Below are positions 47,276 to 60,072 of a stretch of 64,000 nt of DNA, in pieces. A model generated the notes under the pieces. That model searched no databases. It was not told the DNA's origin and saw nothing but the letters and a program-made list of their open reading frames with translations. Every line of letters begins with the position of its first letter. The first letter of the stretch is position 1. The stretch comes from Piscicola geometra. Its lineage: Eukaryota; Annelida; Clitellata; Hirudinida; Piscicolidae. A program made the position numbers and the translations under genes. The stretch is taken from the NCBI GenBank assembly GCA_943735955.1, contig OX030959.1:4916241-4980240 (forward strand). The letters are read 5' to 3'.

Positions 47276-50200
47276 GGAGAAAGAAAACAAGAATGAGGCG
47301 AAGAAAATTCCAATAATGTACATCGAAGGCTCTGAAACCCCTCCCCGTCTGCTTGAGCCTGAACCACCTTCCTCCAACCATTCGGTAGGCATTTGCTTTT
47401 TCCTTTAATCATTTTCGTCATTGAACATGGAATCGTATAACTTTATTGATTTATTTCAAAAATATTTATTTATTTTAAAGCGAGTAAAAGAAAAGTGTCA
47501 AAATGTTCGACTAAGAGCTGATGGGGTGATGGGGTGATGGGGTGGTGAAGTGGTGGGATGATGGGGTGATGGGGTGGTGGGGTGGTGGGGTGGTGGGATG
47601 ATGGGGTGATGTGGTGATGGGGTGGTGGGATGATGGGGTGATGTGGTGATGGGGTGATGAAGTGATGGGGTGATGGGGTGATGTGGTGATGTGGTGATGG
47701 GGTGGTGGGATGATGGGGTGATGTGGTGATGGGGTGGTGGGATGATGGGGTGATGTGGTGATGGGGTGATGAAGTGATGGGGTGATGGGGTGATGTGGTG
47801 ATGGGGTGATGAAGTGGTGGGATGATGGGGTGATGGGGTGGTGGGGTGGTGGGGTGGTGGGGTGATGGGGTGATGGAGTGATGGGGTGGTTAATCTGTAA
47901 ACTCCCACTATCGAAGACGAGACAATGAATCTATGTACTTGCATATGCATTTATACAATTTGAAGCAAGGGTTTCAGCACAGACAGCCTTAGACTTCAGG
48001 CATTGCCTCTCGAATGAACTCTGCTCTGATGACCTTGACCTTCGAAGCCTCTCCTCATTGAGGCTTTTCCATCAAGAAGCACATTTGACTCTTGCGGCGA
48101 TTGAAAAGATAAAAACTGTGATGCTTTTTTGCGACGTATGCAAGCAACAAGCACCTTTAATGAGTGGAAAAACAGTAAAAACTATTCCAAAAGTTTCTGC
48201 CAAAAGCTGTGTGTTTGGAATTTTCGATTTTTAGACTAGAGGTTCAACCAAACACACCGTCACCACAGGCATTACACACCACACATACTTTGCACATAAC
48301 ACATAACCACGAACACAACGTCCGCCACACTACCCCACAAGTTGTGAGAAACACAATGCACGATCAAAAATGTAACACAAATCACACACCAAAAAGGATT
48401 TGAACTAATTTTTTTGAATAGCTGGCCAACATGAGTTGTCTGGTTATCTGGTTGTTTGAGTAAGCATGGGGGTCTTTCTTCGTAATACTTCAAGTACATG
48501 AGAGCAAATACACCTTTAATTTACTGTTTGCTCAAATGTTTCAAATTTTTTTAATGTTAAATTAGTTAATAATTTTGCACTTCTTTCTTTACATTTGTTT
48601 GCTTGAAGAAGCATGAAACACTGAAATCGATGCAACGATTTTCAAGCATCTCAATTAACCTTTTCTAACATTTAAACATACAGGGACAAAAATAAAAATA
48701 AAATTATCTTGAATTACGGTAAATTTTTCAATTTTTTAAAACATAAAAAAATTGAAGCTGCCGTTCCCTTCAGCTCAGTGTGACACACATAAAGTTTTTC
48801 TAAAAATTAAAACTAAAAAATCAAAAGATTGCATGCAGTAAAAAGTCTCAATGGTGTGGGTCATATGTGATGTTATAGATGTTTGAGTTTGAGCGCGTAT
48901 ATATAAGCACTGATGTAGACTTCTCACCATACAGCAACACATGCTTCCAATGTGTTTTGTTTATTAATGTTTGTGATGCGGGAAAAAACAAAAGAGAAAA
49001 AAACCACAAGTTTTGCTATAACTCAAAAGAGCTAGAGATCTGCAGAAAAGTTTGTTTAAAGAACTGTTTCTTGAAAAACACTTGAAAAAGACAATATTCA
49101 CATTGAATAAAGCTTGAATTAAACCATTATTTCAAAGTTCGGGCAGCTAGTTCACCAAATTAATTAGTTTGAAAGCCGATCTTTGATTCTCTTGCATAAT
49201 TAGCCTGAAGCAGTTTTCTATTCCTTGAGTTACACTGCCCCAGGATAAGATGCTCATGTGACACTGGTCATCAATGCCAAAGCATTCTCTATGTAAAACC
49301 CTTTTTGATTAACTGCCTTACTACCAGTCACTTCTTGAATACACTTCTCTGTGGAAATCGATTAAACAGCAAAACACAGTTATTCACATGCTCTTACGCT
49401 CCTCCTAACTTCTAAATTCACGCATTCCATGTCTGCACTTGAAAACTGAACTCTCCCCCAAGAATGGACCTCCAGGTTTGTTTCTAAGAAAGCGTTTATC
49501 ATACACACATAATATTTTGCAAGAAATCAACTACTCTGACTTGATATCATCATTCATTCGAATTTACTAATTCACTCAAATCACGTTTTTGCTTAAATCT
49601 ATTAAATTATTATAAAAAACTTCGTCATCCATCTCCCTCCACACTCTTAAATGTCTTTCCTATCTTTTCCTACGCGTTCTTGAACTTGAGGAAGAGTGCT
49701 ATAGAAATCTATTTGATTGATTGATTGATTTTCCTACTCCTTCAAAGACCCACCAAAAGCATCTCATTCAATAGACTAGGCCAAGGATGTAATTTGTATT
49801 TCCAATTAGTTAATCAGTCAGTCATCTCGAGGTCTAGACGACCAATGGGCTCCACGAAGGAAGATCGTCTTTGCATACAAATTTTATGTTTATGAAGTGG
49901 TTCAATTATAAATTAGAATGATAATAGCATGGTGAATGTAGATGAAAATGAGTATTTTATTCAGAAGGTCTGGCTGGAAAAAATATTTTTTAAGAAAAAT
50001 TTTTTTGCAGATGTTTTTCTTAGAAAGATGATGAAAACAAAAAGTTAGAGCACTTTGGAGGCATCTGCAATGCATGCCGATAGACACTATCGATTGCCCA
50101 AGTAGCGATGCCTGCAAAGAGGTCGTGCGTGTGTTTGCTGTCCTGTATGCCATCGAATCTGGGCCTCAGAACGGCTACTCAAGATTGGTTACTATTAAGA

Positions 50201-53200
50201 AATTTACCGAATTCGATACAATAAAAGAAGTTGAATCGAACTGCACTGCAGATAAGAGAGACGTTTGAAATGCGATAATAACGCTAAAAATCTAAGATTT
50301 CGCAAAAAATATGAATCAACGTTCCGAGGGACTCACTTAAGAGTTTTTTTCAGATTTTTTTTCTCCGTAAGTTTCAAGAATCCTTATAAATAGTTTTGTC
50401 TCCAACATGTGCCTTTCATTTTTGTTTGTAAAATAATTTTTTTCAGAATCACGTTGAAGAGCAGATGATTCCAGAGAGCGTGAGGCACTTGAGGGTGGAA
50501 GAACCTCGTCTCCTGAGCAACATCAGTGTGCCCAGCTTTGCCAAGGTTGGTGGAAACGTGGTGGGTAGTAGAGAGGTAGATGGTAGAAACGCTGATTTAC
50601 GTAGTAGAGTAGTAAGTAGATGCCGAGAATGTGGGAAAATGAAAAGACTGGTTTAGTTGCACTTTAATAAGTTTTAAATAACTCATTGTATAAATTATTC
50701 AGAAGACAAAGTTGATGGATGTCTAGAGAATTGTCTTGGGAACGCATGGATGCTTGAGATAGGGAAGGAGTTATAATCGATTTCAAAATTTTAAAGCGTC
50801 CATTTAAGCCTTGATTAACACTGGAAAAAATTTAAACAAAAGTTAACTCTTATTGTCAAAAATAACACTTTACTGCTCAATATCAAAAACCTATTTTTTT
50901 ACATAACTTGATTGAGTTCTACTCTTTTCTAAGCTTAGCTTTTATCGTTTCTCTCCAGTTAACTTCAATTATTTTGCTTGGGCTTGCCAAACTTCTTGAG
51001 GTAAAGGTTCACTTTATCTCACTGTTTCTTTATTTAAAAGTTGTGCCGAGGAATATAAGCTATTTCAGGAGCCTGCTCACTGACTGAGTACTCCATAGAG
51101 AAGGCTTTTCCATCAATCTTCGATTCAATGCCGTAGTCTTTTCTGTGTCTGGCCAGAATACTTTGAAGGGGAAGCTTCATGAGGAAAATGTTCATTGTCG
51201 ACTTGAAAGACTCCCATAAAAAATGGTTAAACCTGGTCTCACGGAGCAAGCTAACGATTTACTTCTAGTTAACTACACTGCAGCTTAAAGCTAAAACTTA
51301 GCTTTAGTTTTTTATAATGATGGTGGGGGGTGGGGGGGTGGGGAGGGGTTTCATAATAAGTACCAGCCTTCAATATAAATATTCATAAAATAATCTAAGA
51401 AAGCATTTCCTAAATGGACGTAATGATTTTTGATTTTTGACTATTTGAGAAGAATTCGCATGAATCGTTGGCACTGTGGTTTGAGAAATAGCTTGACAGA
51501 CAAACAATAACTTAATGAGGTTATCTTCGCTAAAAGCGTCAATGAAACAAGCCTCGATTTATTGCCGCTAGGGACCTTTACATTGCTTCGTGTTGAGCTG
51601 TTCGATTGCAAGTGAAACAAACTGTGATTTAGAATTAATTTTATGATAAATATTATGTTTTAAATTAAACATTTATGAATGTTAAATGTTTCGATTTTTT
51701 ATAAAGCCATTAGAAAGGTGAATTAGCATATCTTAATCGAATCGATATAAAGAAAGAGAATCAAGATTATAGGCATCTTTGCATTAGTTTAACGCTTTTG
51801 AAGACAATTGTTTATATACTTTTATTAATTTAAATAAATTTACATTCTAGAGTGTTTTCAAGTGAAGAAGCCTTTTTGAACCACTTCTGAATTCTGCTTG
51901 CTTCTTGTGAATAGCACGTCGAATCGAACTTTATGAATACCCGTTGTATTTATGTTTATACCTTGTACTTGACCTTCAGTTTAGGGGTTATAAAATCAAC
52001 TTGAACATTGCAAATATTGTGTGTTTATTTCCTTTATACAACCTTCTTCTATTTCTGCCGTCACTCTTTAAACTTCGTAAAAGCGTCTGCAAACAAATTG
52101 AATAGCGCAAACATATAAGAGTTTGGTATTTACAAAGTTAAAAGGTAAAAGCTTTATATGAAGGCGAGATGAAGCAAACGACGCGTGCATGAAGCAATGC
52201 TTTTGAAGCATGGAAGCGTAAGGACAAGAATAGGCACTGACGTTATTGAGCAAGTCGAAAATGGAGAAAATGACGTGGACATAATGGTGAAATACGACGA
52301 AATCTCCTTTAAATAATGACTATGGAACGCATAAAGTGGCTCTCCAAAAATAAGAAATTCAAGTTGAAAATCATTTCCAGCCCATAAATTATATCATGGT
52401 GAGATTCGATTACCGTGTATTAATTAATAATCTAATCTCAAAATTCGTCTAGCGCTAAAAATTCTCTGTTAAAAGCACTTTATTTAATAAAAAAGAATTT
52501 AATCAAAAGGAGATTTAAATTTTTTCGCGATATTTATTCGTTCGAACCCAATTTATGGCACGCAGTCAACTAGATTGAAAACACATAAGTACGTTTCCTA
52601 ACTTTAACATAAAACTACTAGAATCTAGTCTAGATCGTTTGCGTGTAAAATGATTTCAATAATATTTAAAAAAGATTTGAAATCTTTTTATAAACACGAT
52701 GCTTGCTGCTTTCCAAAATGTTTTTCTTCGCGAACGTTGCGTTTCTGAGAAATTCAATTTGAAGAAAATGCGTTAGAATGATCACAAACAGAATTAGATA
52801 GAGAGAATTTGTAAAAAAACAAAAAAAAGCTTTTAAGCTATTTTAAATCGGTTAATTCTGTAAATTTTGTGTTTCTGTGGGCATAAAGCAACTGGGAGAC
52901 TAATGAGACTAATGTCTGAAACGCCGAAATAGAAGGAACAAATTAGAGTTGAAAAAATGGGATTTATAGTAGCCGTAATTTAGACGTCAAAATATATGAT
53001 TTAATGGCCGTTGAGATGACGAAGAAATAGCACGATCTGAGAGCATCTGTTGTTGTCGCAGTTTTGAAATTGTGAATTTTTTGATGAAGATGCTCACATG
53101 CATGGATGGTTTAAAGATTTAAGTTTTCAACTCTGCCATTTAAACTCATTCCTAAAAGAATTCACTCGACGAGATAGCACAATTACCTTCAACATTTCCT

Positions 53201-56200
53201 TATCTAGGATGAATCCCTGCATAATTGTTACCACAAGATTCGAAGAACTTTAAAACAATTATATTTAAAAAACAAAAATGAATAAATATGAGTCTTAAAA
53301 TGTTAGTATAACAACAGAAGCACCAAAATTTTAGTCCACACGTTTTCATATCTTTTTTAACTTTTTTTTAAAAAATTTTTCCTAAAAACTATTTTATTAT
53401 ATGCAAACTTATTTTTTCGACAGCTTTAGCACAGCCCTTATCGTATTGATTCCAATCTATGTTTATCTTTTTTTCTATAAATTTCACTTCATCTATTTTG
53501 TTTTTTCCATCTTTTCATTCTAGTTTCTTTTTCCTTCTTTTTCCCGACTTTCGTTTGTAAGCCTTCACGTCAGAGGTCATTGTAAAGACATTTTTTAGAT
53601 AACTACGTCAAAACAGACCCACACCTTAAAGAATCAATTCAATTTTCAATTGAATTAAATCACCAACCAACCAACCAACCATCCACCAACCAACCATCAA
53701 CCAACCAACCAACCTACCAACCAACCAACCAACCAACCAACCAACCAACCAACCAACCAACCAACCAACCAACCAACCAACCAACCATCAACCAACCAAC
53801 CTACCAACCAACCAACCAACCAACCAACCAACCAACCAACCAACCAACCAACCAACCAACCATCAACCAACCAACCAACCTACCAACCAACCAACCAACC
53901 AACCAACCAACCATCAACCAACCAACCAACCTACCAACCAACCAACCAACCAACCAACCAACCAACCAACCAACCAGCCAACCAACCAACCATCAACCAA
54001 CCACTTAACCTACCAACCAACCAACCAACCAACCAACCAACCAACCAACCAACCAACCAACCAACCAACCAACCAGCCAACCAACCAACCAACCAACCAA
54101 CCAGCCAACCAACCACCAACCAGCCGACCAACCAACCAACCAACCAACCAACCAACCAATCAACCAACCAACCAGCCAACCAACCAACCAACCAATCAAC
54201 CAACCAACCAACCAACCAACCAACCAACCAACCAATCAACCAACCAACCAACCACCAACTAACCATCAAACTAACCAGCCATTTAACTACCCTCCACAGC
54301 TGCACCACACGACGAGCAAAGACAACAGCAGCAGCTGCAGCACGAGAGGGGTCGAGCCTCGCATGCTCTACAACCTGAGCAACTCGAACTTTGAAGACCT
54401 CGACTCTCTAAACGCCACCAGCCAGGTTCGAGCGGGAAGGAAGGGTGTTTTGTTCTAGGGAAAGAGCTGGAAAGAGTGTTTTTTTTCTTGGGCTATAGCA
54501 AGATAATCCTCCATAAAGCTTTTCAGAATACTTCTTCTACGGTCTTTTTCAGCGATAAAAAGTGTCAATAAATCTCGTTCATATGCCGAGTTCGCCTGGC
54601 TAGCATCCATAATGATCCTTGCGCGGCTGCACAAGAGATAGTTGGGTGTTCAAAACAAATTGATTTTATTTCCTATAACGACAGTGCCTCGAGCGCCTTT
54701 GTCGCTGCAGACATACGTAGGTTTTGAACGAGTACTACCATTTTTCAGTGTGACATGCGGTATGTTGTAGGCAGTCTGCATGATGTTGTGAAGCTACTGT
54801 TGTGATTGTTGTTGGGGTTGTTTTAGTTTGGATTTAGTTTTGTATGATAGTGTGTTGTTACGATTGTTGTTTTTCTGCTGTTTGTATGTGTTTTTGTTTG
54901 TTGTAGTCGTCAAAGGCGCGTTACAGGTTTTGTACACTTTAGGGTGTAAGCAGTACGTCTGTGTGTGTTGTATAGTTTGTGTATTGTATAGTTTGTGTGT
55001 TGTATAGTTTGTGTGTTGTATAGTTTGTGTGTTGTATAGTTTTGTGTTGTATAGTTTGTGTGTTGTATAGTTTGTGTGTTGTATAGTTTTGTGGGTTGTA
55101 TAGTTTGTGTGTTGTATAGTTTGTGTGTTGCATAGTTTGTGTGTTGTATAGTTTGTGTGTTGCATAGTTTGTGTGTTGTATAGTTTGTGTGTTGTATAGT
55201 TTGTGTGTTGTATAGTTTGTGTGTTGTATAGTTTAGTGTGTTGTAATGTTTTGTGTGTTGTACAGTTTGTGTGTTGTATAGTTTGATATGTTGTATAGTT
55301 TAGTGTGTTGTATACGTCGAAAACTGGTGTTTGCTGTGTTGTGGTGCTTTGGGATTTAATTTTTCAGAAGACGACACTGTACACCAAGAAGGAAAAGAAC
55401 GCGCGACTATTTGTGTTGTTGCGCCTTTGTCAGAAAAAAAACAATTTGTTCTAAAGCAGCGAAAAGACATTTCTACTTGCTGAAATCAGAATAAACGAGT
55501 TGAAAGAGTTTAGTTGATTGTTCAGTGCTTCATCGCATGCATTGGGAAGTGAAGTGCTAACAATGGGGAAGGTGCTGGACAATATTTATAGGATTTGAAA
55601 GCGTGAATAAGGCATCAAAAACCCAAGCAACAATTCTAAATATAAGTCAGCCTAAAAGATGATAGTTTTGATAACGATGAAAAAGACGATGATGATAATA
55701 GTGAACGGTTGATGATGGCAAGCTGATGTCCTTGAAAGACTGAAAAGAAGTTTTTTCAAGACATTTTTCTTCATTGACAGCTTAGTGAGACATGAGTGCT
55801 TTCCTGATGTATAATTTTGTGTCGTGTTTCAAAGCGTTACTTTTAGACTTTAGATTTAATTGAATTATTAAAAAGTATTTATTATTATATCATTTTAATT
55901 TAAAAAAACTATTAATACTAAGAATTTTCAAAAAACCGAAAAAACAGAAGCAGAAGTAAGCCAACTGTCTTCATTAAAACAACGTCAGTTTATGTTTCTT
56001 CCGTAATCTGCCTTCCAACCTCACATCTGCCAATGCAGCTTTTTACACATTTTGTTTAACTATTTATTGAGGAAGCTTTTTAAAAATAAATAATAACTTA
56101 ACATTTTTTAAAATCCAAATAATGGTGAATACAAAAACATTTATTTTCTCATTCGTGAATCAAACACTTCAAATTTTTATGTTTTTTAATTGTCTTAAAG

Positions 56201-59200
56201 TTTCACCATCGTAAAATTGTTTCAAAACTTGTAAAAATCGTTAACTTCCACAGCACCAGAACACAGTGATTGCACAGAAGTACGCTATGATAATGAGCGC
56301 ATCGTGCTGGCGAAGTGATGTTATTGTGACGGGTGCGAACGAGATAGACTCCTCCGAGTGACTTGTTTACGAGGCAGATGCATCAGCATCCTTCACTGAC
56401 ACTCGCGGAATGCGCCAGTTGAATGACTTATAAGCTGCATTCTTGCGCTTTCGCTGGTCTTGTTTTCAGGATTTTGGAAATATCAGCTTACTTTTGGTGT
56501 TTGTTTTGTTAAGCAAGTTGCATTGCCTCGGTTTTGGAGCCGTTTACATTGGGAAGTTTTGTGAGAAAAATTTTTTAAACTCGAATAAAAGCCTTTGAAT
56601 AAATGACTTCTCGAAACTACGCCCTCCACAAAATGAAGGTAATTATGTATTCAGATGTTTCCTATGGGTCTTTCAGATTATACTCATGAGCGGAATAAAG
56701 CAGCACATTTTCAATTGTAGGCTTAAAAGATATTCACTATATTTAAAAAATTCGCTAAAGTGAGAGAGTTCAAGTAGAATAAATGCGATAATTTGAAGAG
56801 CTTTGAAGAACACGACGTTTCTTGATTCTTCTTCCCATAGAGGCGACAGTAGGACTCGAAACCACGCTTGTGAGACGAAAGCCCTGTGTTTTAGCGCAAC
56901 TTTCTCACGTCGTTCTTTTGTATTATATTTATGTCTAGTGCTTTAAAATTCATTATTAAGCTCAAATTTTTTCGAAATAATGAAAGCAAGGAGAATAAAG
57001 AAAGATAAATCTAGAAAATTGTTTTAAAATTTCAGATTTTTTATCGTTTTATTGAAAAACTAAAGATCTTTTAAAAGCCGGATTGAAGACTCAAAATGCT
57101 ATTCCATCTTTAAAATATGTCCTTATTTCTTTGATATTTATATACGTGCATTTTACTAATATATTACTTGCTTTATTCCTCATTGCTTTCAGATATAAAG
57201 AGCATTTCTTTTTCGTCATTCGACTAAAATTACAAAAAGGTCTTTTATGAACCTTTAAAATATTTATTATGCACTGCCTGAAGACATAAAACTCGCAGAG
57301 ACACATACAAACAGACATAAAAACACACATGAATCCAAAAACACACACACATCAGAGACTACGTAGAAGCGATGAATGATATGATAGGACACCCCTTCAG
57401 GTGAGAAAGCTGCTGGAAGAGAAGACGGACACAGGCGAGGAATGGGTGAGGCACATCCTCTTCATCCAGATGGACGTTTTGGCCAGGTTTCCGCAGAAGA
57501 AATATGGCTGGAAAGAAATAGCGAGGTGAGCATTCACATTGCATTGACGAAAGCTTCGAATAAATTATGGGAAGGTTCATAATAATACTTTGTCTAAATT
57601 AAAAAATTATTCATTCTATTTATTTGTTTGATTCTTCAAAAAATAATTTTTCTAGCTTTTTAAAGTCATTATTAATCTTTTTTCGACCATTACTGCACGC
57701 ATGCTCAAGCATTCATCTTTTTCTTTCTTAATACAATTAGCATCTTTATGCATGCACAATTCTTTCATCATGCCCTTTTTAAAAGTATTTAATTTTTTTC
57801 CTTTTTTTTATCGTGAGCTCTTATTTAGAGATCACTCTGCTGATGATAACTTTTCTTGAATGAAAAACAAAACAACCTTGAATCTAGCACACCAGAATTA
57901 TTAAAAGTTGTGGCCTTGAACTTTGAGGTCGGACTAATTATAAGTTGATTGCACTAGTAAAACTAAATTGCCGCATGTGATGCTTCAAGTATTTACGTCT
58001 TTTTAATACTTATTGATGCATTGCATTGCATTATGCCCCTTTAAACTCTTTCAAATTCGTTAGAGCAAAGCAAAAGCCCTCACACACCATCACTACGCGC
58101 ATACAACAACAGCAGCGACTAAGCGAACTCTCAACCGCTCAGATGGCTCAAGTACGAAGAAACAGTGGACGTGGGCGATCGATGGTCGAAGCCTCACATT
58201 CCCACCACGCAAATGCATTCCCTCATCGAGCTCAGAAAGTTCTTCGCGCACGAAATGTGCATCGTGGCACTGGATGTGGACTGCTCCAAGCACAAAGGCC
58301 CTCACCAGATCGCAGGTGACTGACTGAGCCAACTTTCTGAACTAGGGTCTTGATCTCGTCTTTGTTTCCGATTTGGGGCTGTACTTTTTAGAGATGTTTT
58401 TATAGCTGCTTCGGGATTCACTTCTGAAAGGTTGTTGTTGGCGGGATTTAGGTTCACGCCAATTGCGTATGCAGCAACCGACGAAGATTCGATTGTTCTT
58501 GCCTCAGAAGAATTTTGGAAAAATATTTCTTTTTATCTAATCTAAACATCAAAATTACTCAAATTTCTGAGACCACCTCTTAAACACTTAGACACGCTGA
58601 AAGAAGTGCTCGAGAAAGAGAAGAGGTTCGAAGGTTCTAGAATTCCTCAACTTGTGTGGGAGACCGCCATTGCACCTCACAAACACCAGCATCGCAAGTG
58701 GGTCGGCAAGATTTCAACGAAGGCCTTCAAACAGTACGACTCCCAAGGCAGGCCCATCCACTATCAAGACGATCAAGGTGGTGGAGGATGTATACATATG
58801 CAATTGTATTAAGTAGTTGTATAATATACAACTACTTAACGTAATTAAATTGTAAATACAATGTGTATAATACATGTAAATATAAATTTGCAATGTTTTA
58901 ATGGTGGCAAATCTCTTGATACTTCTTTGCCGGCTCAAGCGGACGACGTGGAGTGTGTGAAGATGAAGGAGGAAGCGAAGACGAAGAGGAAGCGCATGTT
59001 GAGGAAGAGGAGTGGCGATGGCAAAGACATCTCCATGTTCTACACCAGCTACCCACCTGGAGCCACTCCGGACAACCTCGAAGCTTATAAGGTCACAAAC
59101 TTTTATTGATTTTTGAAGTTAAAAAAAAGTTTAATGAGAAAAAGTTAGCAACACATGAGTTAATCTTAGGAAAAACGTTTGATTGGCAATATAACCAACG

Positions 59201-60033
59201 TCTCAATTGAGAGAGAAAATTAATCGCCAAATTCATTCGCAACAACAAAACAACTCTCCCAACAACAACAACAACAACAGCCGAACAAAAACATGCTGAG
59301 GAAGCTTCCCGAGGGAGTCGAGACGGCGAGTGTTTTGGTGGGTCAGACCGACTACGTCGACTGCACCTTCGGACTTTTCATGCGACTCAAGGAGGCCTCT
59401 GTGATGGGGGACCTCGTCGAGGTTGACCGACCAACCAAGTTCGTCTTCCTCCTCCTTGGACCCATCGAGGAAACCAACATTTGGGAGTTCCAGGAGATCG
59501 GAAGAACCGTGGGAACCCTCTTTAGCGACAGGGTAGGCTGCTGGGCATTTAGTATTGATTTATTCTTGATTAATTTAGTTATTAATTGATTTATTTTGTT
59601 TTTATTTGTTTCAATATTTAGTTATTCAACTTTGTTTTCACTTTGTTCCATGGAGTTTGCCATCTACAAACAGACATGCACCTTAGTTCGTGACCTTCGC
59701 GGGCGACCTAAGCTAGATTAAATAATTTCATATAAAAAATTCTAATTATAGAAATTATACGCAGGTTGAATTTAGAACTAAGAGAGTAATTAGGATGTTT
59801 GTGTAGGGTTGACGACTCTTTGAGCAATGTATGCCGAAGCATAACTTCGAGGAACCTTCAAATTCGTTCAATCACTTTTAATAAACTCTTATTTGCTCAC
59901 CAACCAAAACAAACAACTCAACTACAATTGACTCATCTTCATTCAACTACTTCACATTCACCCCTTTCACGTTTTACTTCTATGACACACACGCATGCAC
60001 GCATGCACGCACGCGCACATACAAACACACAAA

Positions 60034-60072
<39 letters not shown>

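Noticed and set aside
53801..54308. Val-Gly-Trp-Leu repeat ORFs resembling a silk-like protein
   Set aside because: Translation of the CCAA tetranucleotide array antisense to SLC4; no start context or flanking exons.
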